NCBI GenBank assembly: GCA_020736575.1
Contig: JAGPYM010000007.1
Span: 372,001 to 436,000 of the forward strand
Direction of reading: 5' to 3'
Origin: Thelonectria olida
Lineage: Eukaryota > Ascomycota > Sordariomycetes > Hypocreales > Nectriaceae
DNA length: 64,000 bases
The notes under the pieces were generated by a model that did not search any database, had not been told where the DNA came from, and saw only the letters and a list, made by a program, of their open reading frames with translations. Positions 23,812 to 33,864 of this stretch are shown in pieces. The position numbers were made by a program, and so were the translations under genes. The first letter of the stretch is position 1; every line of letters starts with the position of its first letter.

Positions 23812-26800
23812 CATGCTACGCCGTTTAGCCGCCTTGAGCAACCAGGACGCTGAGACTTCACAAGAGCACATGTCCCCACAATCAGGAGATGTCCTCTCAT
23901 CCCCAGATACGTCCCGTTCCGGAGCCTTCGCCAACGTCCTACGGGGCTTAACCAGCTCCAAAGTCTCCAAAGCCGCACCCTCGATTGGTTCGCCATCATC
24001 CTCAACTGCGTTGCCCACGGCAGAGTTTTCCCATGCGCCTTCGAGCTCCTCTCAAAGACTCTCACCAAATTACTTGGAGTCCTTTGAGCTGCTCAAAAAC
24101 GGCTCTCTGAACGAGCGAATCGCTGCTGCCAATCTTCTTAGGTTTGGGATATCAGAGTACCCTCTCAATCCTGTACTGAATATCTGGTACGCCGCAAAGG
24201 ACCTCATTGACCTTAGGAAACCCCCTGCCGCTCGTGCGGCCGGCTGGGAGCTTTTGACTGAATGTGTCAAACATGCTGCCTCGACTGATCTCGAACGTTC
24301 AGAGTACTTCACAACCCTATCAGCTCCCGCAAATCCAGAGGACTTCCACCTTCAGCTGGCAGCTCTTGTTGACCTTACCAATCACGGCCGTGTCTTGACA
24401 GGTTTTGACTATGAGCTCATTCCTCTTCTAACCCGTTGGCTTCGGGAGACTTATGCTGCAGCCCGAGTAGCATCGCGAAAAGGCGGAAGAAGCAGCAAGA
24501 GCTCGTCGAGAAGCAAGACACCCTTGTCTGGCGCAGAAAAGAATCTTTCATCGCTCTTCTCGTTTTTGGTTGATGTCATCAAGTTCAGCTTCAATAATGC
24601 TGACGAGGCTGCTGTGAACGAGTTAATCGACAAGCTCTTATATATTTGCGTGAGCACCAATGTGGAGGATGATCTACGATCGAGCATTGCTGTCATTGAC
24701 ACCATTGTGACTTTTGGGTCAATACCAGATGGGAAGCTCAAGGGATGCATCCAGGTCCTTGGAATCATTTACAACCAGGTCGGAAAGCTTCAGCAGGAAG
24801 CATGGCATACTCTCTCCAACCTTTGCAAATCGCACAACGGCCCTACCACCGTCCGCATTCTACTCGACATCCTGCGAAATAATCCTGCCGAAGGTGCTAA
24901 GGAGACTGAAACCACTCGGGAGATCCGTGGTGCGCTTTCTGCCATACAGAAGTTGATATCCAAGAGCCCAGACCAGGGGTATCCTCCTGTTCCGTACGCT
25001 CTACTAGCCGACGGACTCCTTACCGTTGTCAAGAAAACAGCATCCGTCAGGACATTCGTTCTCGTCCTACAACTCATCAATTCTCTGTTTGACGATGGCG
25101 CCGGCAACATACACCGATTGATTAAGGATGAGGATTGGTCGGTAATCCTAGACGCTGCGTCAGTGTGCTCCAAGAAAGCATCCCGTGAGCAAACAGAAAC
25201 GGAAAGACTGCGTGCTCCGAAAGAGGCACACGAATCGGTGAGCCGAGAGCTTTCTTCACTGATTGCACGTCTTGACGCCATTCTAAACCAAAAGACTGGT
25301 GATTTCGTTCCTCGGCAAACCGTTGTCAGGTTCCTCACCGGAGTTCACAACCTTCTCCCAGACACGACAGTATCCGCAGTCCTCGACTACTTCCAGCAAC
25401 TCAGGTGTTGCTCGCCGTCTGACCTAAATTGGGAGAATAACCTGGCCCTAGTCCTGAAAGGATTCTTCGGCAATCGAGATCGGTCATCGCGTATTCGCCT
25501 TCGAGCTTTGGAAACTATCATGGATGCCTACGAAATTGTCGACCTGGTTGGTGATGATCCTGAACAAAGCTTCATCCCACACCTGGCCAAACGCGTTCTC
25601 GAGGACGTCGCCGAGGAGACCGATGTGGTGGTTCTCGAAGCCATCATGTCATTGATGATTTCTGTCGTAGCATCATGTGAAATGGAGCTCTTTGACTACA
25701 TTATCGACGCTTTGAGATGCATCGTTCTCAGCGATAGACTGAAATCACCCATCTCTGCCTCGCCGTCGCCGAACCTCTTCGCTTCAAACCCTTCCGACGC
25801 GTCCAACATTCCGCCGGAAGAATCGCCCTCGAACGTGGTCGCCAAGGGATATGTAAAAATGTTTGTGCAGACCATGGAATTCCATCCCGCAAAAAGTCTT
25901 CGCCTTTTTACCGCGCTGGTCAATATAGGCAAGTCCAATCATTGCGAGGTGGATGCTCGATTGACAGCTATGAAACTCTTGTTTCGACTTCGAGGCGACT
26001 GGGCCAATCGAATCTTCATCACGAGAGTACTTGAGACAAATTTCCTTGCCGCTTCCATCTGCCGAACAGAGGAATCTTTGGCCAAGAGACAGGCTGAGGA
26101 AACTGCTCAAGCCCTGCGATCTTCGAGGAGCGACCATGGTGGTTCATCTCGATCCTCGCGTGGGGTCTCCTTTGGACAGGGTCAGACCGTTGACCGAGGT
26201 CTCCCGGTTCGATCTGCCAGTGGCGCTGGTTTGCGAACGACTCTTGGCCGACACTGTCAGCTATGGCGGCTACCGGATCCCGATGCTTTGCCAGCAGGCG
26301 TTACCGGAGCTATTAGCCCCGTGTTGGTCTCTCATGTTTCGAAGCCAAAGGAAGTCGAAAGCAGCGAGACCGACGAGACCGACGAGACTCAGCGACGTGA
26401 TACAACGGGCGAGGCTGAGAAAAAGGTCAGAAATGACTCTGATGACGCTGCGACTGTTGCACTGAACATCTCTGTATGGCTTGAGGCAGTCTTGAGTCTT
26501 CTCCATGGATGTGACTGGGAGGTCTACAGCTTTATTTTGGTTCATCTTCCATCGCAGTTGAGTAACCACGCTTTGTTTCGGGACGCAATCCCTCAGATTC
26601 AGGAATTAAGGCGACTCATCTGCGAACACATCCGGACCAACAGTTTCCAGGAACCGCCCAATGCGTCGGGCCTCCGTCGAGCTGATGTGGCCATCTGTCT
26701 CTTTCATAGTCTGACAATGATTCTTAGTTATCACGTCTACTTCCAGAAAGGAGAGGAAGACGAGATTGTAAAGACATTTGTACATGGCATCACGACATGG

Positions 26801-28702
26801 GAAAGAAGCGCCAAGTGCTGCATCCATGCGTTGTCAATATGCTGTCACGAGCTTCCATTGTCAACTAGTAAATCCCTGGTTCAGCTGCTAACGAAGATGT
26901 CAACCATCATCACTCAACCTCACGTTGCGGTCCATATCCTGGAGTTTCTGGCTACTCTGAGTCGACAACATAACGTCTACGTCAATTTCAGAGAGGAAGA
27001 GTACAAAATCGTCTTCGGCATCTGCATCCGCTATATTGAGTCTGTCAGAGATAAGAAAAAGAGAGAGGCCAGTCGGTTCAGCTCAGTGAGTGAGCCGTCG
27101 ACCCCAGCTGGTCTAAGCCCAAACGCCCTCGACTTGGCAACGCCTAGTGTGACGGATGACCTTCCGCAGTATGTGTACGCCCTCGCGTATCATGTGGTGC
27201 TTTTCTGGTTCCTCGCTCTCAAGCTTCCTGATAGGGCGAATTTGGTTGGAGGCATCATCCGCAACTTGGTCGGCGATGTTGATGACCAGACTGACAATGA
27301 GCAAGCAATCACAACGGTTGACTTTTTGCAAAGGGTCACGTATGCTGATGTGGATGAGTCTTCGGAAGATCCATACTTCACAGCGGACCGCTTTGGTGAG
27401 ATTGTAACGAAGAGATGGATAGTCGGATACAGCATTGTCACTGTGATGCAGGCGACAACGACAGGATGGGCTCAGGTCATCAAAAGACAACCATCGGGCA
27501 CTTCCGTGTATACGATCCGAGAAGCCTTTAGTCCTCCTCCGCCACATCAAACGCAGAACTACGTTGATATCACACGGGAGGGACAGGCGTCAAAAAACAC
27601 GATGCTACCGAGTCATCTCCTGGTTCAGCTGCTCTCCCCCTTCCCACAGGGAAACGATATCTCACGGCCTGTGCCGTTACCTGATGACGAGACGGTAAAC
27701 ATGGACCTTCGAGTCTTTGACCGCAACTCCACAGTCGATGGCCACAAGGTCGGTGTCATCTACATCGGAGAAGGCCAAACAGACGAGGTAGAAATCCTCG
27801 CCAACGTGTCTGGCAGCAGTGATTATGTGCAATTCTTGAACAATCTGGGAACTTTGACGAAGCTGAAGGGAGCTACCTTCAACACGCACGGCCTGGACCG
27901 CGAGTTTGACTCGGATGGCCAGTACGCTTTCTGCTGGCGTGATAGGGTCACAGAAATTGTGTTCCACGTCACGACACAGATGCCCACCAACCTGGACCAT
28001 GACCCGCGGTGCACACTCAAGAAGCGTCACATTGGCAACGACTTTGTCAACATCGTTTTCAACGACTCGGGCCTGTCATTCAAGTTTGATACGTTCCCGG
28101 GCGACTTCAACTTTGTCTACATTGTCATCACGCCAGCATCTCGAGCTTCATTTATCGCGACGAGAGACTCGCCATTGGGAGACGGCCAGCCGTTCTATAG
28201 AGTACAGGTAATGAGCAAGCCTGGGTTCCCAGAGATCTCGCCCGCTTCGGAACTCAAGATGGTCTCGCTGAAGGCTCTCCCGAGCTTGATTCGGCTCATT
28301 GCCCTCAACGCGTCCGTCTTCTCCTATGTCTGGGCCAACCGCGAAGGCGGCGAGCACGTCAGCTCGTGGCGGAATAGGCTGAGAGGAGTCAAGCGGCTGC
28401 GTGAGAAACACATGCCCAAGGCAGGCAACGTGACACCACCCGCATCGCAAGGATCCTCGCTTGGTGGTCTTGGCCAGCAACAGCAAGCGGACTTGTCTTC
28501 GAGGCCGAACAGCACTGTGCGGGACAGTTTTCCCAGCCTCCGCCGCTCCAGTGTGGCCACGTTCTTCACGAGTACTAGCGAGCAAACATCTCACCGGTCT
28601 TCGATGGTGTCTACGTCGACGACTACGAATGACACGGAAGTTGGGACTGTTCAGGAGCCAAATTCTGCGATTGACACGGTAGATTTCTCGAAATGGGCCT
28701 AG
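23789..28702 (+). CDS. TSC2: Tuberin (TSC2) Rheb-GAP
   Basis: GTPase-activating subunit of the TSC complex, which switches off Rheb and so restrains TORC1. A single uninterrupted exon of 1,637 codons, which is notable in a genome where most genes here are split. The N-terminal HEAT-like tuberin region spans roughly residues 70-1150, with low-complexity ETDETDET near 855. The RapGAP domain occupies about 1310-1490: KVGVIYIGEGQTDEVEIL, then GRAP-type FNTHGLDREFDSDGQYAFCWRD, then the catalytic Asn-thumb segment KKRHIGNDFVNIVFNDSG, in which the conserved GND and FND are intact. A Ser/Thr-rich tail follows. Protein family and catalytic motif are unambiguous. Translation may start at 23789 or at Met9 (23813). 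Confidence 0.96.
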   Translation: MNIRFSANMLRRLAALSNQDAETSQEHMSPQSGDVLSSPDTSRSGAFANVLRGLTSSKVSKAAPSIGSPSSSTALPTAEFSHAPSSSSQRLSPNYLESFELLKNGSLNERIAAANLLRFGISEYPLNPVLNIWYAAKDLIDLRKPPAARAAGWELLTECVKHAASTDLERSEYFTTLSAPANPEDFHLQLAALVDLTNHGRVLTGFDYELIPLLTRWLRETYAAARVASRKGGRSSKSSSRSKTPLSGAEKNLSSLFSFLVDVIKFSFNNADEAAVNELIDKLLYICVSTNVEDDLRSSIAVIDTIVTFGSIPDGKLKGCIQVLGIIYNQVGKLQQEAWHTLSNLCKSHNGPTTVRILLDILRNNPAEGAKETETTREIRGALSAIQKLISKSPDQGYPPVPYALLADGLLTVVKKTASVRTFVLVLQLINSLFDDGAGNIHRLIKDEDWSVILDAASVCSKKASREQTETERLRAPKEAHESVSRELSSLIARLDAILNQKTGDFVPRQTVVRFLTGVHNLLPDTTVSAVLDYFQQLRCCSPSDLNWENNLALVLKGFFGNRDRSSRIRLRALETIMDAYEIVDLVGDDPEQSFIPHLAKRVLEDVAEETDVVVLEAIMSLMISVVASCEMELFDYIIDALRCIVLSDRLKSPISASPSPNLFASNPSDASNIPPEESPSNVVAKGYVKMFVQTMEFHPAKSLRLFTALVNIGKSNHCEVDARLTAMKLLFRLRGDWANRIFITRVLETNFLAASICRTEESLAKRQAEETAQALRSSRSDHGGSSRSSRGVSFGQGQTVDRGLPVRSASGAGLRTTLGRHCQLWRLPDPDALPAGVTGAISPVLVSHVSKPKEVESSETDETDETQRRDTTGEAEKKVRNDSDDAATVALNISVWLEAVLSLLHGCDWEVYSFILVHLPSQLSNHALFRDAIPQIQELRRLICEHIRTNSFQEPPNASGLRRADVAICLFHSLTMILSYHVYFQKGEEDEIVKTFVHGITTWERSAKCCIHALSICCHELPLSTSKSLVQLLTKMSTIITQPHVAVHILEFLATLSRQHNVYVNFREEEYKIVFGICIRYIESVRDKKKREASRFSSVSEPSTPAGLSPNALDLATPSVTDDLPQYVYALAYHVVLFWFLALKLPDRANLVGGIIRNLVGDVDDQTDNEQAITTVDFLQRVTYADVDESSEDPYFTADRFGEIVTKRWIVGYSIVTVMQATTTGWAQVIKRQPSGTSVYTIREAFSPPPPHQTQNYVDITREGQASKNTMLPSHLLVQLLSPFPQGNDISRPVPLPDDETVNMDLRVFDRNSTVDGHKVGVIYIGEGQTDEVEILANVSGSSDYVQFLNNLGTLTKLKGATFNTHGLDREFDSDGQYAFCWRDRVTEIVFHVTTQMPTNLDHDPRCTLKKRHIGNDFVNIVFNDSGLSFKFDTFPGDFNFVYIVITPASRASFIATRDSPLGDGQPFYRVQVMSKPGFPEISPASELKMVSLKALPSLIRLIALNASVFSYVWANREGGEHVSSWRNRLRGVKRLREKHMPKAGNVTPPASQGSSLGGLGQQQQADLSSRPNSTVRDSFPSLRRSSVATFFTSTSEQTSHRSSMVSTSTTTNDTEVGTVQEPNSAIDTVDFSKWA

Positions 28703-29055
28703 GACGTGGAAGAGATGCAAAGAGAAGATCTAACTGTATGATGACTGTGATGTGTGTGGTATTATTATATTCTTTGGTGGAGGGCGTCTACATATGGGGG
28801 ATCAACGGATACAAAAAGTTTATGTGTTTTTTTTCTGATGGCATGTTCTACTCTAAACCATGTATCATTCGATGGGATTTTTCGCTTCAGCTTCGACGTG
28901 TCTATCCTTTTTCTTTGGGATGCCCGTACCTGTCCTGCTGTTTCCTCGTTGGGCCCCTGAAGGAGCAGCTTCGTTGGTTCGATGGGGTGCAAGTTTCATG
29001 CACTGCCATGCAGCTTCCCCCTTCTCATTAGTTAGTGCACATCTATTCATACAAA

Positions 29056-29066
29056 GTACGAAGTAC
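29056..29066. repeat. GTAC palindrome (GTACGAAGTAC)
   Basis: Reverse complement of the 10714-10724 element. A partial copy (GTACGAAGTA) lies near 29863. Confidence 0.65.
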
Positions 29067-30661
29067 AGTCGGTGACTTATTCGTCTCCCCTTTACTCAAA
29101 TGTTGTTAGCATTCGGACCTGTCGTCTCCCCTTTTCTCCCCTTCCCTTCCCTTTTCTTTTTCCGCCTTGTTTGTATTGCAGTACCTTTTCCACATGACAC
29201 TACGGATACGGATGGAGTACTCGTACATTAGTTAAGACAAGAAAGAGACTTGCATCCCGCGTCTCAGCTGGGACCCGAAGCAAGTCCCAAGTAGGTACGT
29301 ACGAATCGAAGGCAGGTCCTTTACCGCCGGAGCCGGGACAAAGTATGTCATGGGAACCCTTGTCAGTCGAATGTGATCTATCTGAGACGTGCTTTCTTTT
29401 CTTCTTTCTCTTTGTTTTTTTTTTTCTTGTCTTTTTTTGGCGGTTCAAATTTGTGCAACAGTGCGGACGTGGCGGCAAGCAGCAACAACTTGCGTAAAAA
29501 AAAAAAAAAAGATGCTGTGTAACGAGGCCGTAATCGGATGTCTGCAGTCTGCAGTGGCTTGCTGCTCCCCCCCCCGTCTGCAACGGATCGGTACTTTGCA
29601 CAGGCAGCAATTAGCGCCCACGGCCCCTAGCAACAAGCCAACAACACGTCGACAGGGTCGTCAGACGGTCCGAATAAACGCAGCTTCCGTTGTTGGTTGT
29701 TTATTTCGGGGGCGTCGTTAGTGAGTGTCAGGTCTCCCTTCGTATTATGGCTCTTTGCCCGGTCAGGACGGCCAACGGCTGGAGGCCCCTATTTTCCGGG
29801 TGTGGGTGGGCTGGGACGGGAGGGACGGGAAGAGAAGAGCGACTGCATCGTAATAATTCCTAGTACGAAGTAGGTATTGCCAAAAGAGGCCAGCAAAGGG
29901 AGACACGGAGGGAGGCTCGAAAGAGGTGACGAGATTCTGCTACATACTACGTAGCTGCATTTGATATCCCTGGCAAAGAAACAAGCCCCCCCGTGGGTTA
30001 CACGGTTACACCAGCGGTCCGCCGTCGACGGTCCGGCCTGTCAACGCGGGGTTCGTGTACGTGTATCCATCCGTGATTCTTTTTGGGATGTGCGCGGCAC
30101 AAGGACCAAGAAGGGTCCTTGTTTCACGCCTCTCGAGTCAGACTGACAGAACTCGGTGTGGTTACCCGGCACGCGGCGGTGAGATGACTCGTGGCTGGCT
30201 TGAAGGCAAATGGCATTGCCTGCCTGTCTAGGTAGGTGCGAGACAATGGCTATCTCATGTCTCACAGACGACATGTGCTTCAGTCCGTGGGACGCGGTTG
30301 AGTCTCGAGGGCACAGCACACGAATGCCATTCCGTTTCTGAGTAGATGGCGTCATGGCTGCGAGGAGGATTCCTTTATACACCTTGTGCGACACAGCGGT
30401 TGTGCAGTGGTCATTTTGGATGCAGAGGGCTGACGTGGTGCGTACATACGTACATACACAGACAGACGGCATATGCCAATCAATATACGAATAGGGATTG
30501 CAGTTCGAAGCAGCCACCCATGCACGCATCATCCAGTCGTTTCCAGTCCAGGGAGGTCGGGAGAATTCCCATTCATTCATTCTTCAGTCACGACGTCAAA
30601 GTGTCCTGCGCTGCAGCTCCAAGCAGACGGACGTCGTTTCCAACGTTCATGCTCGTGCTCA

Positions 30662-30696
30662 AGCCGGCTGTCCTGGCCTGTCCTGTCCTGTCCTGA
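30662..30696. repeat. (TGTCC)n short tandem repeat
   Basis: Imperfect TGTCC/TGGCC copies, then three perfect ones, in gene-free DNA. Confidence 0.7.
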
Positions 30697-31037
30697 CCAA
30701 GCCGTCAGTCAATCACCCGTGCTCTGCGGGCGTCAATAGTCGTTCCGCAGTTACACAACCGGGGTGGCGGGCGCCGCATCTGCACGGTGAAATTTTTTTA
30801 CCCAGAATCAAAATCGGGCCAGTCAGGGCGCTGCGAGGTAAGACAGAGTCCCAACGGGGGACATCCATTGCTGAATGAACGAGCACGGGGCTGTCGGGTC
30901 GCATCGTCTCTTGGCTTGATCGCTTGCTGCCGAAGCTGACCTGGCTGTGCATCCATCCACGAACGAATGCTGGACATATCTCGAAGAGACGCGGGGAATC
31001 TGGGCACGGCTCCAACTCCCCTGCCACACCAATGCTG

Positions 31038-31060
31038 TCGCCTCGCCTCGCCTCGCCTCG
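31038..31060. repeat. (CGCCT)n short tandem repeat
   Basis: Four to five perfect pentanucleotide copies in gene-free DNA. Confidence 0.8.
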
Positions 31061-32173
31061 TTAATATCCGTGAGAAAACCGTCGTCGCATCAGACAAGGA
31101 GGAGTGCTTTCGTCACAAACACCCCACACTCATCCCGTCATGCTCATCATTAGAGGCGCTTGTTGGAGCCCTCAACTGAACCTGGCTCGACGCACCAAGA
31201 CGCTTGTCTTAGCCACCTTCTTCTTCATCTCATGAATGCGCCAGCTCACTACCTGCCACAGAATTACATGTTGCCGCCAAGGACCTCAACCCGGACTTAG
31301 CCTTAACATGTCCGTTCAATGCCACCTTGACTGCCATGCTTGTGACCGTCAGATGCCATCTTCTGCAGCCTGATTTGCCGACGCTCCAGATGCTTCCATG
31401 CATTCAATAATGAGGCTTGCAAATGACACCCACGATACCTTGCCGTACGGAGCAGATGCTGCGCCTTGTCTCCATTACCGGAACTTCGATGTGCCCTGCC
31501 CCTACCTAGGGAAGCTTGCATGTTGCGTTAGATATTGGATATTTGCACTTGACCAGCGACATCATCCATGAGACGCAGAACATTCCGAACCACAAATGCG
31601 AGGGCGAGCTTCAACGGCGCCGATCTGAGCCAAGTGAGATCCGGGGTCAAGCCTGCTTCGGAGAAGTAGCGTGCGTTAATCAGCGCCGAAAGCGGTCTTC
31701 AAAATGCAGGGAACGCGTCAGGTGCCTGCTCCTCAACGCCCGTCCACCCCCAGGGCTGGTCAGCGACGTGGTCCATATGATTGCGAGAGGACCAGGTCGT
31801 CCGTCTCTCTGTGCGCCAATACGGCCCCGAGAAGCTCACGGGCTGGTGTATTTGATTTCTTGGGCCAGATAGTCAATGACCAAATGAGGTAACCATTTAT
31901 GACAAAGGACCGAATAAATTCAAGTATTTGCGAGAAGGACATGCAAATATATTCAATACACAAAGATGGCTTTTGCGCTGCACCATCGACTTGGAAGCTG
32001 GCTGGACAATCATCAGTCATGACGATTGTATAGGTGCAGGGCAGATTCTGTTCCCATTGGCTTGAACATGCGGGTATCCCCGTCATGAAGACGTGTTTGG
32101 AGGTTGGACCACTCGTCGTGTGCTTGGTCAACCAGTATGGTGTTGCAGTGAACAATCCTGTTCTTTGTCGTTT

Positions 32174-33864
32174 CTATCTCTGACGCCAGGTCTCTCTGTA
32201 ATCGGCCCATCTATGATATCCTGTAACAAAAATTAGTGACGCACTCGAAGGGTAATTGGTCTGGCTTACCAAGAGACATGAATGTATTCCTATCCGACCT
32301 CATTCCATCAACAAACACTCCAAACATCCCTCGGTCGCTTAGTGATTGGCGGCAAGCCTGTAGCAGCCGAGCTATCACCGAGTCTCGACGGTTCGCCATA
32401 TCAGGGTCATCGTCTAGGAAAGGTTAGCATTGCAACTCGGTTCAGATAGAGTAGCTCACCTTTAATGCAAATGCATGACACACCACCTATTCCATCCCCA
32501 ATAACAGATGGCCAAGGAATATCTATCGCACAAGGGCTTCCGCTGTTCTGCACGTACGTGATGGCAGCTGCCACCAGACTTTCGCCCTCGAACCCAATGA
32601 TGACATCTGCCATGTGGCAACTGTCCGTTGTCCTGGCGTACTGATCATACCATCCGAAGTACGACTTTCTCTCACACTCTCTGCCAACCATATCAAGGAG
32701 TCTTTGCGTGTCTATCATCTGACAAGTTCTGAAGGTCAACCCTGCTGAGGCGAGATTGGGAACCGGGGACTCTGCGAATCGTAGGAACCAGTCCGACACG
32801 AGCCGGCCTCTGCCTAGACCCGTCTCGTCAAGTGACCATCCTCGATCCTCCAGCCATTTGGGGCTATGGAGAGGGGTCGGAGGTCCGTACAGGAGTCGCG
32901 GAAACGTGCTTCCGATCTGAATACGCCCGACGTCTCGATTTTTGCTCAGCCTGCTCCAGCCTTCCTCGTGTAGAATTCGGCCAATGCCTCGATTTCGAAA
33001 ATCCTCCCGGACAATGATGACTGCGATTGACCCCACGAGCTGATCACCACTCTTGCCAGCAAAGGTAGTGAAGGTTGCACAAAATCCTATGATGCTGTCA
33101 TTTGGTGGACTTCGAACGACATAATGCATCGAGGTTCCGTTTCGCCTCAGAAGCGACGAAAGGGCAAACCTGGAAAGATGAAATTGAGCTGGGAGGCAGG
33201 CTTGCCACAGGGTATGGATCTCGCCGAGATCCCGTTCGGGGTCCCATTTCTGGACAGGCCATGCCTGCTGGGGAGGAGTACTGCCTCGAGGCCTCAATGT
33301 CGACAAGTTTTCGGAAGCAATCGGCCTTGACTGTTCGCTCATTATCAACGAGGCGACAATTCTCAAGTCTGCTGGGGAATATCCAGGAGATTGCAGTACA
33401 GTAGAGAAGCCCAAGGCTTGAAGATCATCGTCTGGAAGCGGACCGAATGCCACCAAAATCATCATGTGGTCTTCGGCACAAATTTCTCGAACGACATCGG
33501 CCAGCTCGAACTGGTTGGCTCCTCCAGGTGGCGATGCAAACTCTGTCACGACAAAAATAATTGTGTTGGCTCTGTCGATGAATTGGTGGTGAGTAGTTGT
33601 AAGGCCATTGCTCCTGGTGTACGGTACGTGGCGAACCAGAAAATGCGGCCTTGTAAGTGCTCGACCAAGAGGCTCGAACGGATCACTTGTGACACCCGTC
33701 GGGTTGAATGGCACAATTGCTGGTGTCAACAGTAAGACCACCTCGCTTTCGTCCGGACTTGGATTCTCACTGAGGAGGTTTGTCAAGGGCAGGGCACCTT
33801 GCAGATCCCACAGCAGAGCCGGTGAAGAAGTCCGGGTCGTGATGGAATGATTACTCGCCGCCAT
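32174..33864 (-). CDS. GNAT acetyltransferase with GH3 C-terminal segment, GH3 catalytic barrel absent
   Basis: Exons 33864-32460, 32413-32270 and 32220-32174 join to 531 aa. Residues about 15-190 resemble the C-terminal domain of NagZ-like GH3 beta-N-acetylhexosaminidases: ALPLTNLLSE, then a strand VVLLLTPAIVPF, then TIIFVVTEF and MMILVAFGPLPDDDL. Residues about 215-380 are a GNAT fold with acetyl-CoA loop REDFRNRGIGRILHEEG. A second GNAT-like half (about 410-531) includes DVIIGFEGESLVAAAITYV and ends GYHRWADYRETW. Fungal GH3-GNAT fusions normally carry a GH3 barrel ahead of this. None is found upstream to 36300 in any frame. The frame is open for a further 135 codons upstream of the chosen ATG, but that extension shows no GH3 motif. 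Likely an acetyltransferase on amino-sugar substrates; glycosidase activity is not expected. Confidence 0.82.

Larger units (their letters stand above)
28703..32173. other. 3.5 kb gene-free span
   Basis: Contains the TSC2 3' flank (T-rich to about 29170), poly-T and poly-A16 tracts (29400-29510), GTAC palindromes (29056-29066, 29217-29226), a CGTACATA run near 30442, and pentanucleotide repeats at 30663 and 31038. Open frames up to 179 codons on either strand have no recognisable domain. No gene is supported. Confidence 0.55.
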
